Below are positions 11,431-21,937 of a stretch of DNA of 64,000 nucleotides, in pieces. This DNA comes from Plectranthus barbatus (taxonomy: Eukaryota > Streptophyta > Magnoliopsida > Lamiales > Lamiaceae): positions 320,614 through 384,613 of the forward strand of contig JAPKLW010000251.1 in assembly GCA_026898455.1 (NCBI GenBank). The letters are read 5' to 3'. A program made the position numbers and the translations under genes. The notes under the pieces were generated by a model, which was not told where the DNA came from, ran no database searches, and saw only the letters and a program-made list of their open reading frames with translations. Position 1 is the first letter of the stretch. The number at the start of each line of letters is the position of its first letter.

Positions 11431-11691
11431 GTGTAATAATTCAAGAATCCTGCTTGTGGTATTTTTCTTTGGGTTGGAGTGGAACGAGGCTTTGGTTTGC
11501 TTCCCTCGTTAGCAGGCTTTGCATACTCCTTCCTTACAAAATGTGATGTCATCAGGTAGACCTGCGACAAGCTCGTTTCTGGAAATATGGTTAATGGTTT
11601 TAAAATTCAAATGATTTAACCTTTTGTGCCATAGTCATGTTGTTTCTTCTTTGCTCAGAGCTAGAAATCATTATTGTTGTTGGCCACTTTG
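11431..11691 (-). pseudogene. Pre-integrase zinc-binding region of element B
   Basis: Translation on the minus strand gives LWHKRLNHLNFKTINHI and CKAC-type remnants of the HHCC zinc finger, then KQTKASFHSNP, with in-frame stops. It connects the protease segment to the integrase core. Confidence 0.7.
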
Positions 11692-12819
11692 CTAATCGAC
11701 AACATAAAGACCTCCTTTCCGGATTCCTCGAAGTTTTACTTCTCCTTTAGCATTGTCAGCTATAGAACAACCTGAATGAATAAAAGATACTGTGTACCCG
11801 TTTTTGCATAGTTGACTTATGCTTAGTAAATTATGTTTGAGGTTTGATATGAGAGCCACGTTGACAATCAATAGTCCATTGCGCTCTATACATCCTTTGC
11901 CAAGTACTCTTCCTTTGCTGTTATCTCCGAACACGACAAAAGGACCATATGATTTCTGAATATCTGAGAACAGGTCTTCGTCTCCAGTCATGTGCGCAGA
12001 ACAACCACTGTCTAGGATCCACTCATTTGACATGCCTGATGTCTTCTCACTTGAATCCTGATCTTCTTGATTGTCGGCTCCTAGGGCCGATTCGGAAGGT
12101 TGCTCAGCAGTAGCAGATGGTTCACCATTCTCAACGATTCTTTCCATAAAGACCATCAAGGCTTCCTCTTCCTTGTCAGTGGGGTAATATTCCTCTTCAT
12201 TGTCTGGAATAAATGAGACTTCTGTCTGCATCAGCAATGCCTTTGTCACAACTCGAACTGCTCGTATTTCAAATCTTTGCCGCAAACGTTCTCTTTCTTT
12301 AGGACTTACTTTTGGACAATCATGCTTCAAGTGATCAGGGGATTTGCATTCAAAACATGTCCTTATCTTTTTCTCAGTAGGATGCTGTATCGAGGTTGTT
12401 TTTGCCTCTTTTTCGGCCTTTGCTTCCAAAATCATTTTCTGTATCTTCTTCATCTGCTCCTCCAACTCGTCAATCTTTTGATTTTCACTGTTTGAGTTAG
12501 AAGTTGAGGGAGTCTCCTTTGTCGGTGTTGTTGGTGTTGATCTCTCCTGATTATAGAACGGTTTCCTAGGAGATTTCCATTTGTTTCCATCCTTTTTGAC
12601 GAAGTATGCTACGTCCTCTTGAGTTCCAGCACATGTTGCGTTTGGGTGTGCTATAGCAGCTTCATTCTTCTTCGACTGCTGAATAATGAATTCATGTGCC
12701 TTTAATTGAGAGAAAACTTCAGCGGTAGGCATGTTGCTCAGATCCTTTTCACTTAAGCTCGTCATCTTGACAAACCAATCACTTCTGGGATAGAGCTTGG
12801 ATATAATTTTGTTGTTCAT
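11692..12819 (-). CDS. Element B gag C-terminus with CCHC knuckle, then protease
   Basis: A 375-residue open segment. Residues 1-110 are the C-terminal half of gag, and a Glu/Lys-rich coil lies at about 115-145. The zinc knuckle CFECKSPDHLKHDC (C155, C158, H163, C168) binds genomic RNA. An acidic linker follows. The aspartic protease has its catalytic motif at ILDSGCSAHMTG (D270), followed by the NLKHNLLSISQLC block, and cuts the polyprotein. The segment overlaps the upstream gag ORF by 4 bp in another frame. A single-base frameshift best explains that, because gag is normally one frame. Confidence 0.9.
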   Translation of the reverse strand: MNNKIISKLYPRSDWFVKMTSLSEKDLSNMPTAEVFSQLKAHEFIIQQSKKNEAAIAHPNATCAGTQEDVAYFVKKDGNKWKSPRKPFYNQERSTPTTPTKETPSTSNSNSENQKIDELEEQMKKIQKMILEAKAEKEAKTTSIQHPTEKKIRTCFECKSPDHLKHDCPKVSPKERERLRQRFEIRAVRVVTKALLMQTEVSFIPDNEEEYYPTDKEEEALMVFMERIVENGEPSATAEQPSESALGADNQEDQDSSEKTSGMSNEWILDSGCSAHMTGDEDLFSDIQKSYGPFVVFGDNSKGRVLGKGCIERNGLLIVNVALISNLKHNLLSISQLCKNGYTVSFIHSGCSIADNAKGEVKLRGIRKGGLYVVD

Positions 12820-13331
12820 TTCCCTTTGTCATATGTCTTGCCGACATTTTTGAGTTCTCCTATGATTGTGTTGAATCTTTCTTCCATAAGTTGAATGGTT
12901 TCACCAGGAACCATGGCGAATGATTCGTACTTGTCCACTGCTACTTGTAGCTTGTTTCGCTTCATTTGTTCCATCTCCTGAGAAAATTCACAGACGTACT
13001 CCCACATTTCTTTAGTTGTGTTGTAGTCTAGAGCTTTGTCAGACATCAGAGGAGGTAGATAATCCATGATTAGTTTCATGGCGATAAACTGCAGCTGGCC
13101 TCTCCTTTTGTCTTCAAGAGTCCATTCCTCGTAGGGTTTCTTCACCATCTTAGGTCTGGGTGGACCACCAACGGGTCCAGGTGGTGCAGTGTTAACCTTC
13201 AGGATCTCTATAGGACCAACTGTGAGAATGTCCCTCATCTCTGGATGAATGCTCTGCAACTGGATCATGGCCTTCTTTTTCCAGGTTTCAAATCCATCCT
13301 TGTTGTACTTTGGAAGAGCGTGATTTGTCAT
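12816..13331 (-). CDS. Element B gag N-terminal domain
   Basis: A 171-residue segment from a plausible true start (MTNHALPKYNKDGFETWKKK), about 115 bp after the primer site. It has the pattern of the Copia gag (UBN2-like) domain: an early 'F..W' block, then a helix with MWEYVCEFSQEME and the MEERFNTIIGEL block. Gag forms the cytoplasmic virus-like particle that packages element RNA. It ends prematurely at TGA after YDKGK, where the frame should have continued. Confidence 0.85.
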   Translation of the reverse strand: MTNHALPKYNKDGFETWKKKAMIQLQSIHPEMRDILTVGPIEILKVNTAPPGPVGGPPRPKMVKKPYEEWTLEDKRRGQLQFIAMKLIMDYLPPLMSDKALDYNTTKEMWEYVCEFSQEMEQMKRNKLQVAVDKYESFAMVPGETIQLMEERFNTIIGELKNVGKTYDKGK

Positions 13332-13444
13332 TTTGATTATTTTTTCCTTTACCTGAGCTATGTAAGACGCAAATACAAGAAACGCAAGGAAAACTAGGAT
13401 CTAGGTCCTAAGCGACTCTGAAGCAATCAGTTTTTCAACTTCCT

Positions 13445-13456
13445 GCTATGATACCA
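13445..13456 (-). other. Primer-binding site of element B (tRNA-iMet type)
   Basis: The minus strand reads TGGTATCATAGC beside the 5' LTR, matching the complement of the initiator Met tRNA 3' end (TGGTATCAGAGC) with one difference. Confidence 0.85.
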
Positions 13457-13458
13457 CT

Positions 13459-14089
13459 TGTTGGTCCCTGAGATCAGAGTCGTCGTCGTAGCAATAAGAT
13501 ATACACACGAAATGCAGCGGAATAAAGTAGCGTTTACTTGTATTTAGATTATTCTCAACTTAGGGTTTTTGTTCAAGTTCTCTTAAGTTTCTTAATTGCA
13601 GGTAGCTTTTTACCAACTTTTCTGTCTCCGTTCAGGCTTTTCCGACCTACTTCTGACAGGTCTAGTCTTCGCGCGTTGGTCAGAATGGCGGTGTAGCAGT
13701 TGTTGAGATTTGCTTTGCCGAGCCTTTTCTGGAACGGGATGCTGGATATCTTTCAGCATACTGCTGGATTTGATGCGCAACAAATGCTCTTCTGCTACTT
13801 TGACTTCGGATTGCTAACGTCTTTAGCAATCTATGACGTGCTATCAAATGCTGATTCCTCAGCATTCTGCTATCACTAGCTTTCTTCCTCTCTAGTTTTT
13901 TCTGATGTTTGTTGAGAATGTTTCAAGCAACCTATTCTATTACAACTCAATATTCACCCTATACAGGACATTACATAAGTTGCTAAGCTATGCTAAGGTT
14001 TAGCAATGATCGACCATCTACTAAGGTTTGATCCAACACAACCTTTTACAATGTACTCCTAAGGATAGTTCAGGAATATTTTCCCAACA
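13459..14089 (-). repeat. 5' LTR of element B, with 709-bp internal deletion
   Basis: It has the same ends as the LTR at 310-1649 but is only 631 bp. The part corresponding to 445-1153 of the other copy is absent, joined at a shared TCTT. The deleted part includes the TATA box. Confidence 0.9.
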
Positions 14090-15272
14090 ATATCACAATT
14101 GAGAAAATTATTAAAGAACTTAAAAAATCTCATGAAATTAAGGATACACTAATTAGTGAAAATGCCTCACTAAAATCTGAAATTTCAATCTTGACAGAGG
14201 AGCTAGAAAGAAATAAATCACTTAGTATAGAATTAAATTACATAAGAGAAGAACATGTCAAATTGTTTAAAGATTTTGAAAGCATGACAAAAGAACTTGA
14301 TTCTCTAAAGAAACTTGAGCATTCTAAAGAAGCTCAAAGACCCTGAATGAGATTCTGAGTGTTCAAAGACCTCCATCAAATAAATTCGGACTTGGATATG
14401 TTGAATATCAAGCTGAGGAGGAAGTCCTGAACTATCATTATCCCACCTTAGGAACTGAGGACACTTATTTAGGCTTTGTAAAAGCAAGACTCAGTTCAGG
14501 TACTTCGTTGGAAAAAGGAAAGGCAATTTCCTGGAGACCAGTTAATCAGAGTGTTAAGACCAGTTCCTGGTCAAAAACTTAACTGGCATCTTGACAGAAA
14601 GCGAACACAGTTGGAAAACATGATAAGCAGACTGCCAAGAGGAAAACTGACCATCCCTCAAAACTGGATAAGAATAATGTTTCCCACGCAAGGATTCCAG
14701 TTTTACCAATAAGAATGGCTGAGCAACATACACATGTTGCAAGAAAGTCTATTCAACAATCGGAATTTAATCCGAGAGGTTATAATAGAGCTCCTGCTCA
14801 TCATACCTATCAACCAAATAGGGGGAACACCTATTTGATGTCAGAGTCCAATCATTTTCATGCTCAAAGGACTGTGACGGCTACACTTCCGAGAAAAGCC
14901 TGCAAAAACTCCTTCTAGAACAGTCAGTTCAGGAAGAGTTCACCTGTCACACTCTCAAAAATCACACATCCACACAGCACACACCCGTTTAGAAATAGTG
15001 CTTATCGTAATTAGAAAGGTAATCTAGTTTCACAGACTGTTAGAGTGAAACAAGTGTGGATACTAAAAGGTTGGATTCACATGACTAACCCTGTAGGACC
15101 CAAAAATATACGAGGACCTAAATAATTTCTTCTGTGTTGCAGAGTAGGAATCCGCTGAAGAAGACAAGAACATGGATATAGGACAGCTGATGCTTAGCCC
15201 ATATGACAGGAGAAAAAGGACTGATAAAAAAACCTGGAAATATATGAAGGAGTAACTGTTAGTTTTGGAAAC
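14090..15272 (+). pseudogene. Element A gag C-terminal region and start of protease
   Basis: The frame of 1-309 continues from 14090 as a heptad-like helix (ENASLKSEISILTEEL) to a stop at 14344. A frameshift near 14335 leads into NKFGLGYVEYQ, the 'GLGY' block typical of SIRE-type gag. Degraded Lys/Ser-rich gag sequence follows to about 15060. Near 15170-15272 the protease begins: TWI, DS (the expected Gly replaced by a TGA codon), CLAHMTGEKG, then VSFGN, where element C is inserted. VSFGN rejoins KATG at 20771. Confidence 0.75.
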
Positions 15273-16626
15273 TGTAGGATTCGAGTCTAAAATAGACAAC
15301 GCAAATTGCCACTTTAATTTGCCAAGGATCGTTCTTAGGATATCGAAAATAAATATAAATTAAATAAATCAAGCGAACCTAAGCATGCTCCTAAAAAATT
15401 AATTGCAATAGATGGATTCTTGTTATACCTCAACTCTTGCGGATTGAATACGACAGTAGATCGTTGATGGTGTTCCTACAGATCTGATCTTTTGATCTGT
15501 TCCCTAGCTCAATCCGCAAATTTGGTGAGGATACGCTACCGGATCTACAGCCGCCCACTCTCTCTCAATCTCTCTAGGGTTTCTGATTTGAAACTTCAAG
15601 ACATATGTGGGAAAATAAGAGATTTATCTATTTATAAAGATCTGGAGAATGGGCTATTAGGGTTAAATAAACCCTAATGGGCTCTGAGCAATGTTGGGTC
15701 GGACCATGGATCACAATGCAAATAATAAAGTGGGCCTCCTATTAATTAATTCCATGTTCAACCCAGAGCATAATTAATTAATAAAAATTAATTCATGCCA
15801 CCAGAGAATTAATGCTGACCTACCCCTTAATTACCACGTTTTTAGGAACGAGTTGCATTGACTTGGTTAATCCCCATATTTTAGGTTTCAGACATTCATT
15901 AATTAATTCAGATTGTGACAATTAGCTGTAATTAATTAATCTCTTATTATTCCTGAGTAGTACCACTCAACCCCTATCGCTTATGTTTGAATCAATGATT
16001 CAGCCTGCAGGATTCAGCATAGTGTACCTCGTGAGCTTCCCAGGGAATTTCACCGTCTTGAAATGGATATGGTTATCTAAATCCATCCTTAGGAAACCCC
16101 ACACAAACTGCCATCACCCAAGATGCAGATATATGAGTACAGGTAAGACTCTCCACCATAGCTAGTCAAAGTGAAAGTCAACCCATTTGTGCCCCTCAGC
16201 TTTCAATAGACTTTAGATCCGACCAAGTTACCGAGATCTTTACTCATTCATATGTCAAGTAGAATGGTTCATCTCACTGTTGATCCTATCAATACATTGA
16301 GATGTACCGGTCACACAAAACAATCATGATAAACCACTTATGAGCTTGTGTGTTGCAACCTAAATCGACCGCCAAACTAGTAACAATCTCAGCTGTGATA
16401 ACTGTTTATATCTCGCTAGGTTGAACGATCTATACGGTCGTCTGTGATCTCTTACACACTGTATGATCTCCCTATTGACGAGATAACTGGATGTGTTTGT
16501 TCGCATTGTATGATTGTTAATTAAGACAGGAGTTGTTTATTGCAATTCATTAATGATTACTATTATATCAACCATATCGTTTCCCAATATACCAATCATA
16601 ATGCTTTTATGTATACAATTCCAACA
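15273..16626 (-). repeat. 3' LTR of element C
   Basis: 1354 bp, starting TGTAGGATTCGAG and ending TTCCAACA. It closely matches 19447-20765 and contains the promoter block at 15628-15683 and long runs of TTAATTAA. Confidence 0.9.
15628..15683 (-). promoter_or_regulatory. Site II / telo-box / TATA promoter block in C LTR
   Basis: In element sense: AGCCCA at 15678-15683, inverted telo-box words (TTAGGGTTT and AACCCTAA) at 15656-15677, a second AGCCCA at 15650-15655, then TATAAATAG at 15628-15636. Site II (TGGGCY) with telo-box is a known promoter combination of plant ribosomal-protein and cell-cycle genes. The other LTR has the same block at 19766-19821. Confidence 0.6.
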
Positions 16627-16643
16627 ATTTCCCACTTATACTC
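16627..16643 (-). other. Polypurine tract of element C
   Basis: The minus strand reads GAGTATAAGTGGGAAAT next to the 3' LTR. Elements G and H have the near-identical GAGTATAAGTGGGAGAT. Confidence 0.85.
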
Positions 16644-16727
16644 AAAGCATTATACCATTACTTTCCAGAGTATAACATGTGTCTATTCTAATCTAGCTAT
16701 TACATTTGGTCACCAAGTAACCGGCAT

Positions 16728-17569
16728 CTACCTCTGTCCTAGGCTACGAACATGACCCTCGTATGCCATTTGTGATAAGCCCTTTGTAAATGGATCCGCT
16801 AGATTATCCTTCGTGTCAATCTTCTCTATTCGCACATCACCCCTCGTTACGATTTCTCGTATGATGTGGTACTTTCTCTCTATGTGCTTTGACGCCTTGT
16901 GAGTTCTTGGTTCCTTAGAGTTTGCTACTGCACCAACATTATCACAATATACCATGATAGTGTAGCGCAAACTCAGAACAATATCTAACTCTTGGAGGTA
17001 GTTCCGGAGCCATCCTGTTTTTCAGAAGCTTCTGAAACTGCCACATACTCAGCTTCCATGGTGGAGTCCATGATACATTTCTATTTCACACTCCTCCATG
17101 ATACAACTCCACCTCCCAAGGTGAACACATAGCCCGAGATCGATCTCTTCTCATCCTGATCCGCCTGGAAATCCGAATCTGTATAACCCACAGGGCACAA
17201 ATTCTCACACTGATAAACAAGACAATAGTCTCGAGTTCTTTTCAGATACTTGAGAATATGTTTGACAATAGTCCAGTGCGCCTGTCCAGGGTTAGACTGA
17301 TATCTGGCCACCATGCCCACGGTATAACATATATCTGGCCTCATACATAGCATCACATACATGAGACTTCCAACTGCCGAAGCATATGGTACTTCAGCCA
17401 TCTCATCCTTCTCCTCTTCTGTTGCAGGGCATTGTGCCTTAGACAGAGGAACACCATGTATTAAAGGTGGCAATCCTTTCTTGGCGTTTTGCATGCTAAA
17501 ATGAGCAATTACAATATCAATATAAGCGGCCCGAGACAAGCTTAACATCCTCTTCTTGCGATCATGCAA
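16728..17569 (-). pseudogene. RT C-terminus and RNase H of element C
   Basis: The segment 17081-17569 covers the RT-RNase H connection (VPYASAVGSLMYVMLCMRPDI, cut by a stop at 17081 after the GYTDSDFQADQDEKRS block). The segment 16728-16970 holds the RNase H end (YCDNVGAVANSKEPRTH, KYHIIREIVTRGDV, NLADPFTKGL). Between them the catalytic Glu block (EAEYV) is frame-disrupted. This is the standard end of a Copia pol, decayed by point changes. Confidence 0.8.
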
Positions 17570-18600
17570 GACTTTAATCCCAAGGATGTATCCAGCGTCT
17601 CCTAGGTCCTTTATTTAAAAGTGTTCGGATAACCATCTCTTTATGTTTGACAACACCTTCACATCGTTTCCAAATAGAAGAATGTCATCTACATAAAGTT
17701 CAAGAAATACCACGCTTTCGCTGACACATAATCGGTACACACAACTTTCGGTTTCGCACTGTGAAAATCCATAGGATTTAATCACATCATCGAAACGTTT
17801 GTTCCATGACTGTGAAACTTATTTAAGTCCATACAAGGACTTCCTTAGCTTCCAGACAAGATGCTCTTCACCATGCTTCACATAACCCTTTGCCTGCTGC
17901 ATATAAATGTCACGATCTTCCTCAAGGTACCCATTTAAAAATGCAGTTTTGACATCCATCTGCCAGATCTCTAGGTCCATATGTGCTGCTATTGATAGAA
18001 GAATTCGAATGGATTTGAGCATGGCTACCGGAGAGAAAGTCTCGTCAAAGTCAATGCCCTCCTTTTGATTATAACCCTTCGCCACTAACCTGGCTTTAAA
18101 ACCATTCTTCCGTTTGTATACCCATTTGCAACCTATGGCCCAAAAGCCATCTGGTAGCGCAGACTTCTGGTATACATCCATTGAGGTAATTGATTCAATT
18201 TTTGATTCCATGGCTTTATGCCATTTTTCCGCATCTTTGTCATTTACTGCTTCGTCGTATGTCCATGGGTCGGTATCATCTAGTCCGTCTTCCAGGATCA
18301 TGTCCGAAGACTCTCCCACAAACATATACAGCTCGGGTTGGTGAGATACCCTCCCACTACGACGGAGCACTAGTACTGCGTCAGCAGTTGGTGCAGTTAC
18401 TTGTGGCTCAAAGCCTTACACTGGCGACCGTGCAGTTGGTTCAATACCTTCGAGAGGTACACTCAATCTGACACTGGGTTTTCCCAATGGAAGCGCATCA
18501 TCCTCTCCAATTTCTTGGAGAATGATATCACTTTTGGATTTGTGGTTTTTCACAAACTCGTCCTCCAAGAATCTTACATTGGTGCTAACATCTTCTGATC
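17570..18600 (-). pseudogene. RT and upstream linker of element C
   Basis: The open segment 17819-18370 runs RRSGRVSHQPELYMF, DTDPWTYDEAVNDKDAEKW, GCKWVYKRKNG, ARLVAKGYNQKEGIDFDETF and QMDVKTAFLNGYLEED to SLYGLK. The catalytic box follows on the minus strand near 17690 as ELYVDDILLFG. Stops and small frame changes lie between 17570 and 17818 and again upstream of 18370. The YVDD residues are intact. Confidence 0.8.
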
Positions 18601-18729
18601 CTCAGGACAGTAGAAAAAACCACCTTTCGTTTGTCTGGGGTATCCCACAAACAGCATTAGCTTGGACCTACCTTCTAACTTATCAGGTTCCTTTGACAAA
18701 ACATATGCTGGACAACCCCACACTCTTAT

Positions 18730-19347
18730 CTATGACACACTGGGCTTCTGCCCATGCCAGAGTTCTGAGGGTGTTTTAGGAACTGACTTAGAAGGTACCT
18801 GGTTCAGCAGGTATGCCGCTGTTAGTAATGCGTGGCCCCAAAACGAAACAGACAAGTTCACATAACTCATCATAGATCTAACCATTTCAAGAAGAGTCCT
18901 ATTTCTTCTTTCCGCCACACCAATCTGCTGAGGAGTGCCCTGTGCAGTCCGTTGGGATGTAATCCCATGCTCTGACAAAAACTGCAAGAACTCGTCACAG
19001 AGATACTCACCACCACGATCAGATCGTAATGACTTAATGGTCTTGTTTAACTTCTTCTCTACTTCCGCCTTGAATTCCTTGAATTTCTCAAAGCATTCAA
19101 ACTTATAGTGAAGTATGTAAACATACCCGTAGCTCAAGTAATCGTCAATAAAAGTGACGAAATACTTAAATCCTCCACGAGCTTGCGTAGACATCGGTCC
19201 ACGTAAGTCAGAGTGGATCAATTCCAAAACATCACTTGCTCGAGACTGACTTGCCTTGAAAGGCCTGTTCGTCATCTTTCCCTCTATATAGGATTCACAA
19301 ACTCGATGTGGAACTACCTGGATTGAATCCAACATTCCATCATCCAC
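18730..19347 (-). CDS. Integrase of element C
   Basis: A 205-residue open segment. It begins inside the integrase zinc region (DDGMLDSIQVVPHRVCESYIEGKM); the frame is open upstream to about 19375 as IKRIKRLV. The catalytic triad is present: Asp in IHSDLRGPM, Asp in RSDRGGEYL, Glu in GVAERRNRT. The sequence upstream of about 19375 is non-coding leader, so gag, protease and the first zinc ligands were deleted. Confidence 0.85.
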   Translation of the reverse strand: MDDGMLDSIQVVPHRVCESYIEGKMTNRPFKASQSRASDVLELIHSDLRGPMSTQARGGFKYFVTFIDDYLSYGYVYILHYKFECFEKFKEFKAEVEKKLNKTIKSLRSDRGGEYLCDEFLQFLSEHGITSQRTAQGTPQQIGVAERRNRTLLEMVRSMMSYVNLSVSFWGHALLTAAYLLNQVPSKSVPKTPSELWHGQKPSVS

Positions 19348-19432
19348 GAGTCTCTTGATCCTCTTGATCCATGAACATGCATATTTATTTAATCACAATT
19401 TATTCAGGATAGAGCCTAAGAACTAGAACCTC

Positions 19433-19444
19433 GCTCTGATACCA
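19433..19444 (-). other. Primer-binding site of element C (tRNA-iMet)
   Basis: The minus strand reads TGGTATCAGAGC, an exact match to the usual plant Copia initiator-Met tRNA primer site, 2 bp from the 5' LTR. Confidence 0.95.
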
Positions 19445-19446
19445 GT

Positions 19447-20765
19447 TGTAGGATTTGAGTCTACAATAGACAACGCGAATTGCCACTTTAATTTGCCAAG
19501 GATCGTTCCTAGGATATAAAAAATAAATATAAATTACATAAATTAGGCGAACCTAAGCATGCTTCTAAAAAATTAATTGCAATAGATGGATTCTTGGAAT
19601 ACCTCAACTCCTGCGGATTGAATACGACGGTAGATCGTTGATGGTGTTCCTATAGATCTGATCTTCTGATATGTTCCCTTGCTCGATCGAGAAATCTGGT
19701 GAGGATACGCTACCGGATCTACAGCCACCCACTCTCTCTCAATCTCTCAATCTGGTGAGTTTTATCTATTTATACAGATCTGAAAAATGGGCTATTAGGG
19801 ATTAATTAACCCTAATGGGCTCTGAGCAATGTTGGGCCAGACCAGGGATCCAAAGCAAATAATAAAGTGGGCCTCCTATTAATTAATTCCATGTTCAACC
19901 TAGAACATAATTAATTAATAAACATTAATTCATGCCACCAGAGAATTAATGCTGACCTACCCTTTTATTACCACGTTATTAGGAATGGGTTGCATTGTCT
20001 TGGTTAATCCCAATATTTAAGGTTTCAGACATTTATTAATTAATTCAGCGTATAACAATTAGCTGTAATTAATTAATCTCTTATTATTCCCGAGTAGTAC
20101 AACTCAACCCCTATCGCTTATACTTGAATAAATGATTCAGCCTGTAGGACTTTGCATAACGAACCTCGTGAGCTTCCTAGGGAATGTCACCATCCTAAAA
20201 TAGATATGATTATCTAATCCAGCCTGAGAAAACCCCACACAAACTGCCATCACCCAAGATGCAGATATATGAGTACATGTAAGACTCTCCACCATAGCAA
20301 GTCAAAGTGACAGTTAACCCATGTGTGCCCCTCAGCTTTCAATAGACTTTAGATCCGACCAAGTTACCGAGATCTTGACTTATTCGTATGTCAAGTAGAA
20401 TGGTTCATCTCACTGTTGATCGTATCAATACATTGAGATGTACCGGTCACACAAAGCAGTCAAGATAAACCACTTATGAACTTGTGTGATAAATGTTTAT
20501 ATCTCGCTAGCCAAACCAGAAACTGTCTTAGCTATGATAAATGTTTATATCTCGCTAGGTTGAACGATCTATATGATCTTCTGTGATCTCTTACACACCG
20601 TATGATCTCCCTATCGATGAGATAACTTGATGTGTTTGTTCGCATCGTATGATTGTTAATTCAGACATGAGTTGTTTATTGCAAGTCATTAATGATTACC
20701 AGTATATCAAACATAACGTTTCCCAATATACAAATCATAATGCTTTTATGTATACTATTCAAACA
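19447..20765 (-). repeat. 5' LTR of element C
   Basis: 1319 bp, starting TGTAGGATTTGAG and ending TTCAAACA. It is a close copy of 15273-16626 with scattered substitutions and short indels. TATA (TATAAATAG in element sense) is at 19766-19774. Confidence 0.9.
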
Positions 20766-21259
20766 TAAACAAGGCCACGGGTTAAGTGATTGGAATAGAA
20801 TACGTGGAGTACACTGGGATAATCATTCAGAACATATCATTGGTCACGAATCTGAAGCACAATCTCCTCAGCATAAGTCAACTGAGTGAAAGTGGCTACA
20901 TTTTAAGATTTGAAAAGTTAGAATGTCAAGTGATAGACAAGGAGTCACGCAAGATAATAATCCGATGAATCAGAAAAGGAGGCCTCTACAATGCAGACTG
21001 GTCCAGTGGAGTAAAAGGGACAAGCCTCATTGCAATCAATTTCTTAGAAGCTTTAAATGTGCTATGGTACAGGAGATTTAGCCATTTAAACTTCAATTCT
21101 ATCTGACATCTGGCGAAGCACAAATTAGTTGAAGGACTGCCAGATAAAAAATTTCAAAAAGGACTTTGCAAAGCATGTCACTTCGGGAAACAGACAAAAG
21201 CCTCCTTCAAGATCAGGCCAGTTACAACATGCACAAAGAGAATACTACAGCTGCTTCAC
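20766..21259 (+). pseudogene. Element A protease end and pre-integrase zinc region
   Basis: After C's target duplication the A frame resumes as KATG, with a TAA, then the protease block NLKHNLLSISQLSESGY. The HHCC zinc finger follows at about 21070-21200 (FSHLNFNSI, then CKACHFGKQTKASF). Several stops interrupt it. Confidence 0.8.
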
Positions 21260-21937
21260 ATGAATTTGTTTGGTCCAGTCACCCCACCCACACTTGGAAA
21301 ACGAAAATATGCATTAGTAGTTGTTGATAACTACTCAAGATATACATGGGTGGTGCTACTCAAGTCCAAGGATGAGGTCAAGATTCATCTACCAGAACTG
21401 ATCAACCGTCTTCCAAATGAAAAGGGATTAAAAGTGAAGAGGATAAGGTCAGATAATGGAACAAAATTCTGCAATGGGTCCTTAATGGACTTCTGCGCTG
21501 AGCTAGGAATTGGTAATGAGAAGTATGCTCCAAGAACTCCGCAGCAAAATGGACTCGCAGAGCGAAGGAAAAGGACCCAGAAAGAAGCAGTGAGAACCAT
21601 GATGGCTGAAACTGAAATTCCCAAAGGATTCTGGGGAGAAGCCTTGACGACAGCCTCCTACACACAAAACAAAAGTGCATTCAACACGTGGCTTCACAAA
21701 ACTCCCTACGAGATCTACAATGGTCATAAGCCTTTTATAGCCCATCTTCATGCTTTTGGTTCTCCATGTTATATTCACAATAATGGGAAATTTAAGTTGA
21801 GTAATATCAGCCCCAAGGCTGATGAAGGTGTGTTCCTTGGATATGGACATCCATCATACAAGGTATATAGGGTACTCAACAAGACAACCCTGATTGTGGA
21901 AATAACAAGTCATGTTGTTTTGATGAAGCTACTCTAG
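21260..21937 (+). CDS. Integrase core of element A
   Basis: 225 open residues. The catalytic triad is intact: Asp in MNLFGPVTPP is shifted to the neighbouring VVVDNYSRYTW block, Asp in RSDNGTKF, Glu in NGLAERRKRT. The first Asp of the usual 'DLFGP' is Asn here, so the catalytic status needs care. The protein is collinear with element B's integrase (10834-11430) and clearly the same family. The Met at 21260 is internal to pol. Confidence 0.85.
   Translation: MNLFGPVTPPTLGKRKYALVVVDNYSRYTWVVLLKSKDEVKIHLPELINRLPNEKGLKVKRIRSDNGTKFCNGSLMDFCAELGIGNEKYAPRTPQQNGLAERRKRTQKEAVRTMMAETEIPKGFWGEALTTASYTQNKSAFNTWLHKTPYEIYNGHKPFIAHLHAFGSPCYIHNNGKFKLSNISPKADEGVFLGYGHPSYKVYRVLNKTTLIVEITSHVVLMKLL

Larger units (their letters stand above)
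310..14089 (-). mobile_element. Element B: SIRE-like Ty1/Copia retrotransposon inserted in gag of A
   Basis: The LTRs at 310-1649 and 13459-14089 begin TGTTGG and end CCAACA on the + strand. A primer site for tRNA-iMet lies beside the right LTR and a polypurine tract beside the left LTR, so the element runs on the minus strand. Flanking 5-mers are ATATT and ATATC, a one-mismatch target duplication. Order in element sense: gag, zinc knuckle, protease, integrase, RT (split by a solo LTR), RNase H, antisense accessory remnant, sense accessory gene. Without the solo LTR the element is about 12.3 kb. Confidence 0.9.
15273..20765 (-). mobile_element. Element C: Ty1/Copia retrotransposon lacking gag and protease, inserted in protease of A
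   Basis: The LTRs at 15273-16626 and 19447-20765 begin TGTAGGATT and end in CA. The polypurine tract is beside the left LTR and the tRNA-iMet primer site beside the right LTR, so the element is on the minus strand. Flanking 5-mers GAAAC (15268-15272) and TAAAC (20766-20770) form a one-mismatch target duplication. The internal part is only 2.8 kb and encodes integrase, RT and RNase H, with no gag or protease. Its proteins differ from the SIRE type (YVDDILLFG, KYHIIREIV). Confidence 0.9.

Noticed and set aside
19433..19444. tRNA-like matches (iMet here, Asp at 52798 and 49880)
   Set aside because: Only 12-18 bases match and they sit at LTR edges; these are primer sites, not tRNA genes.
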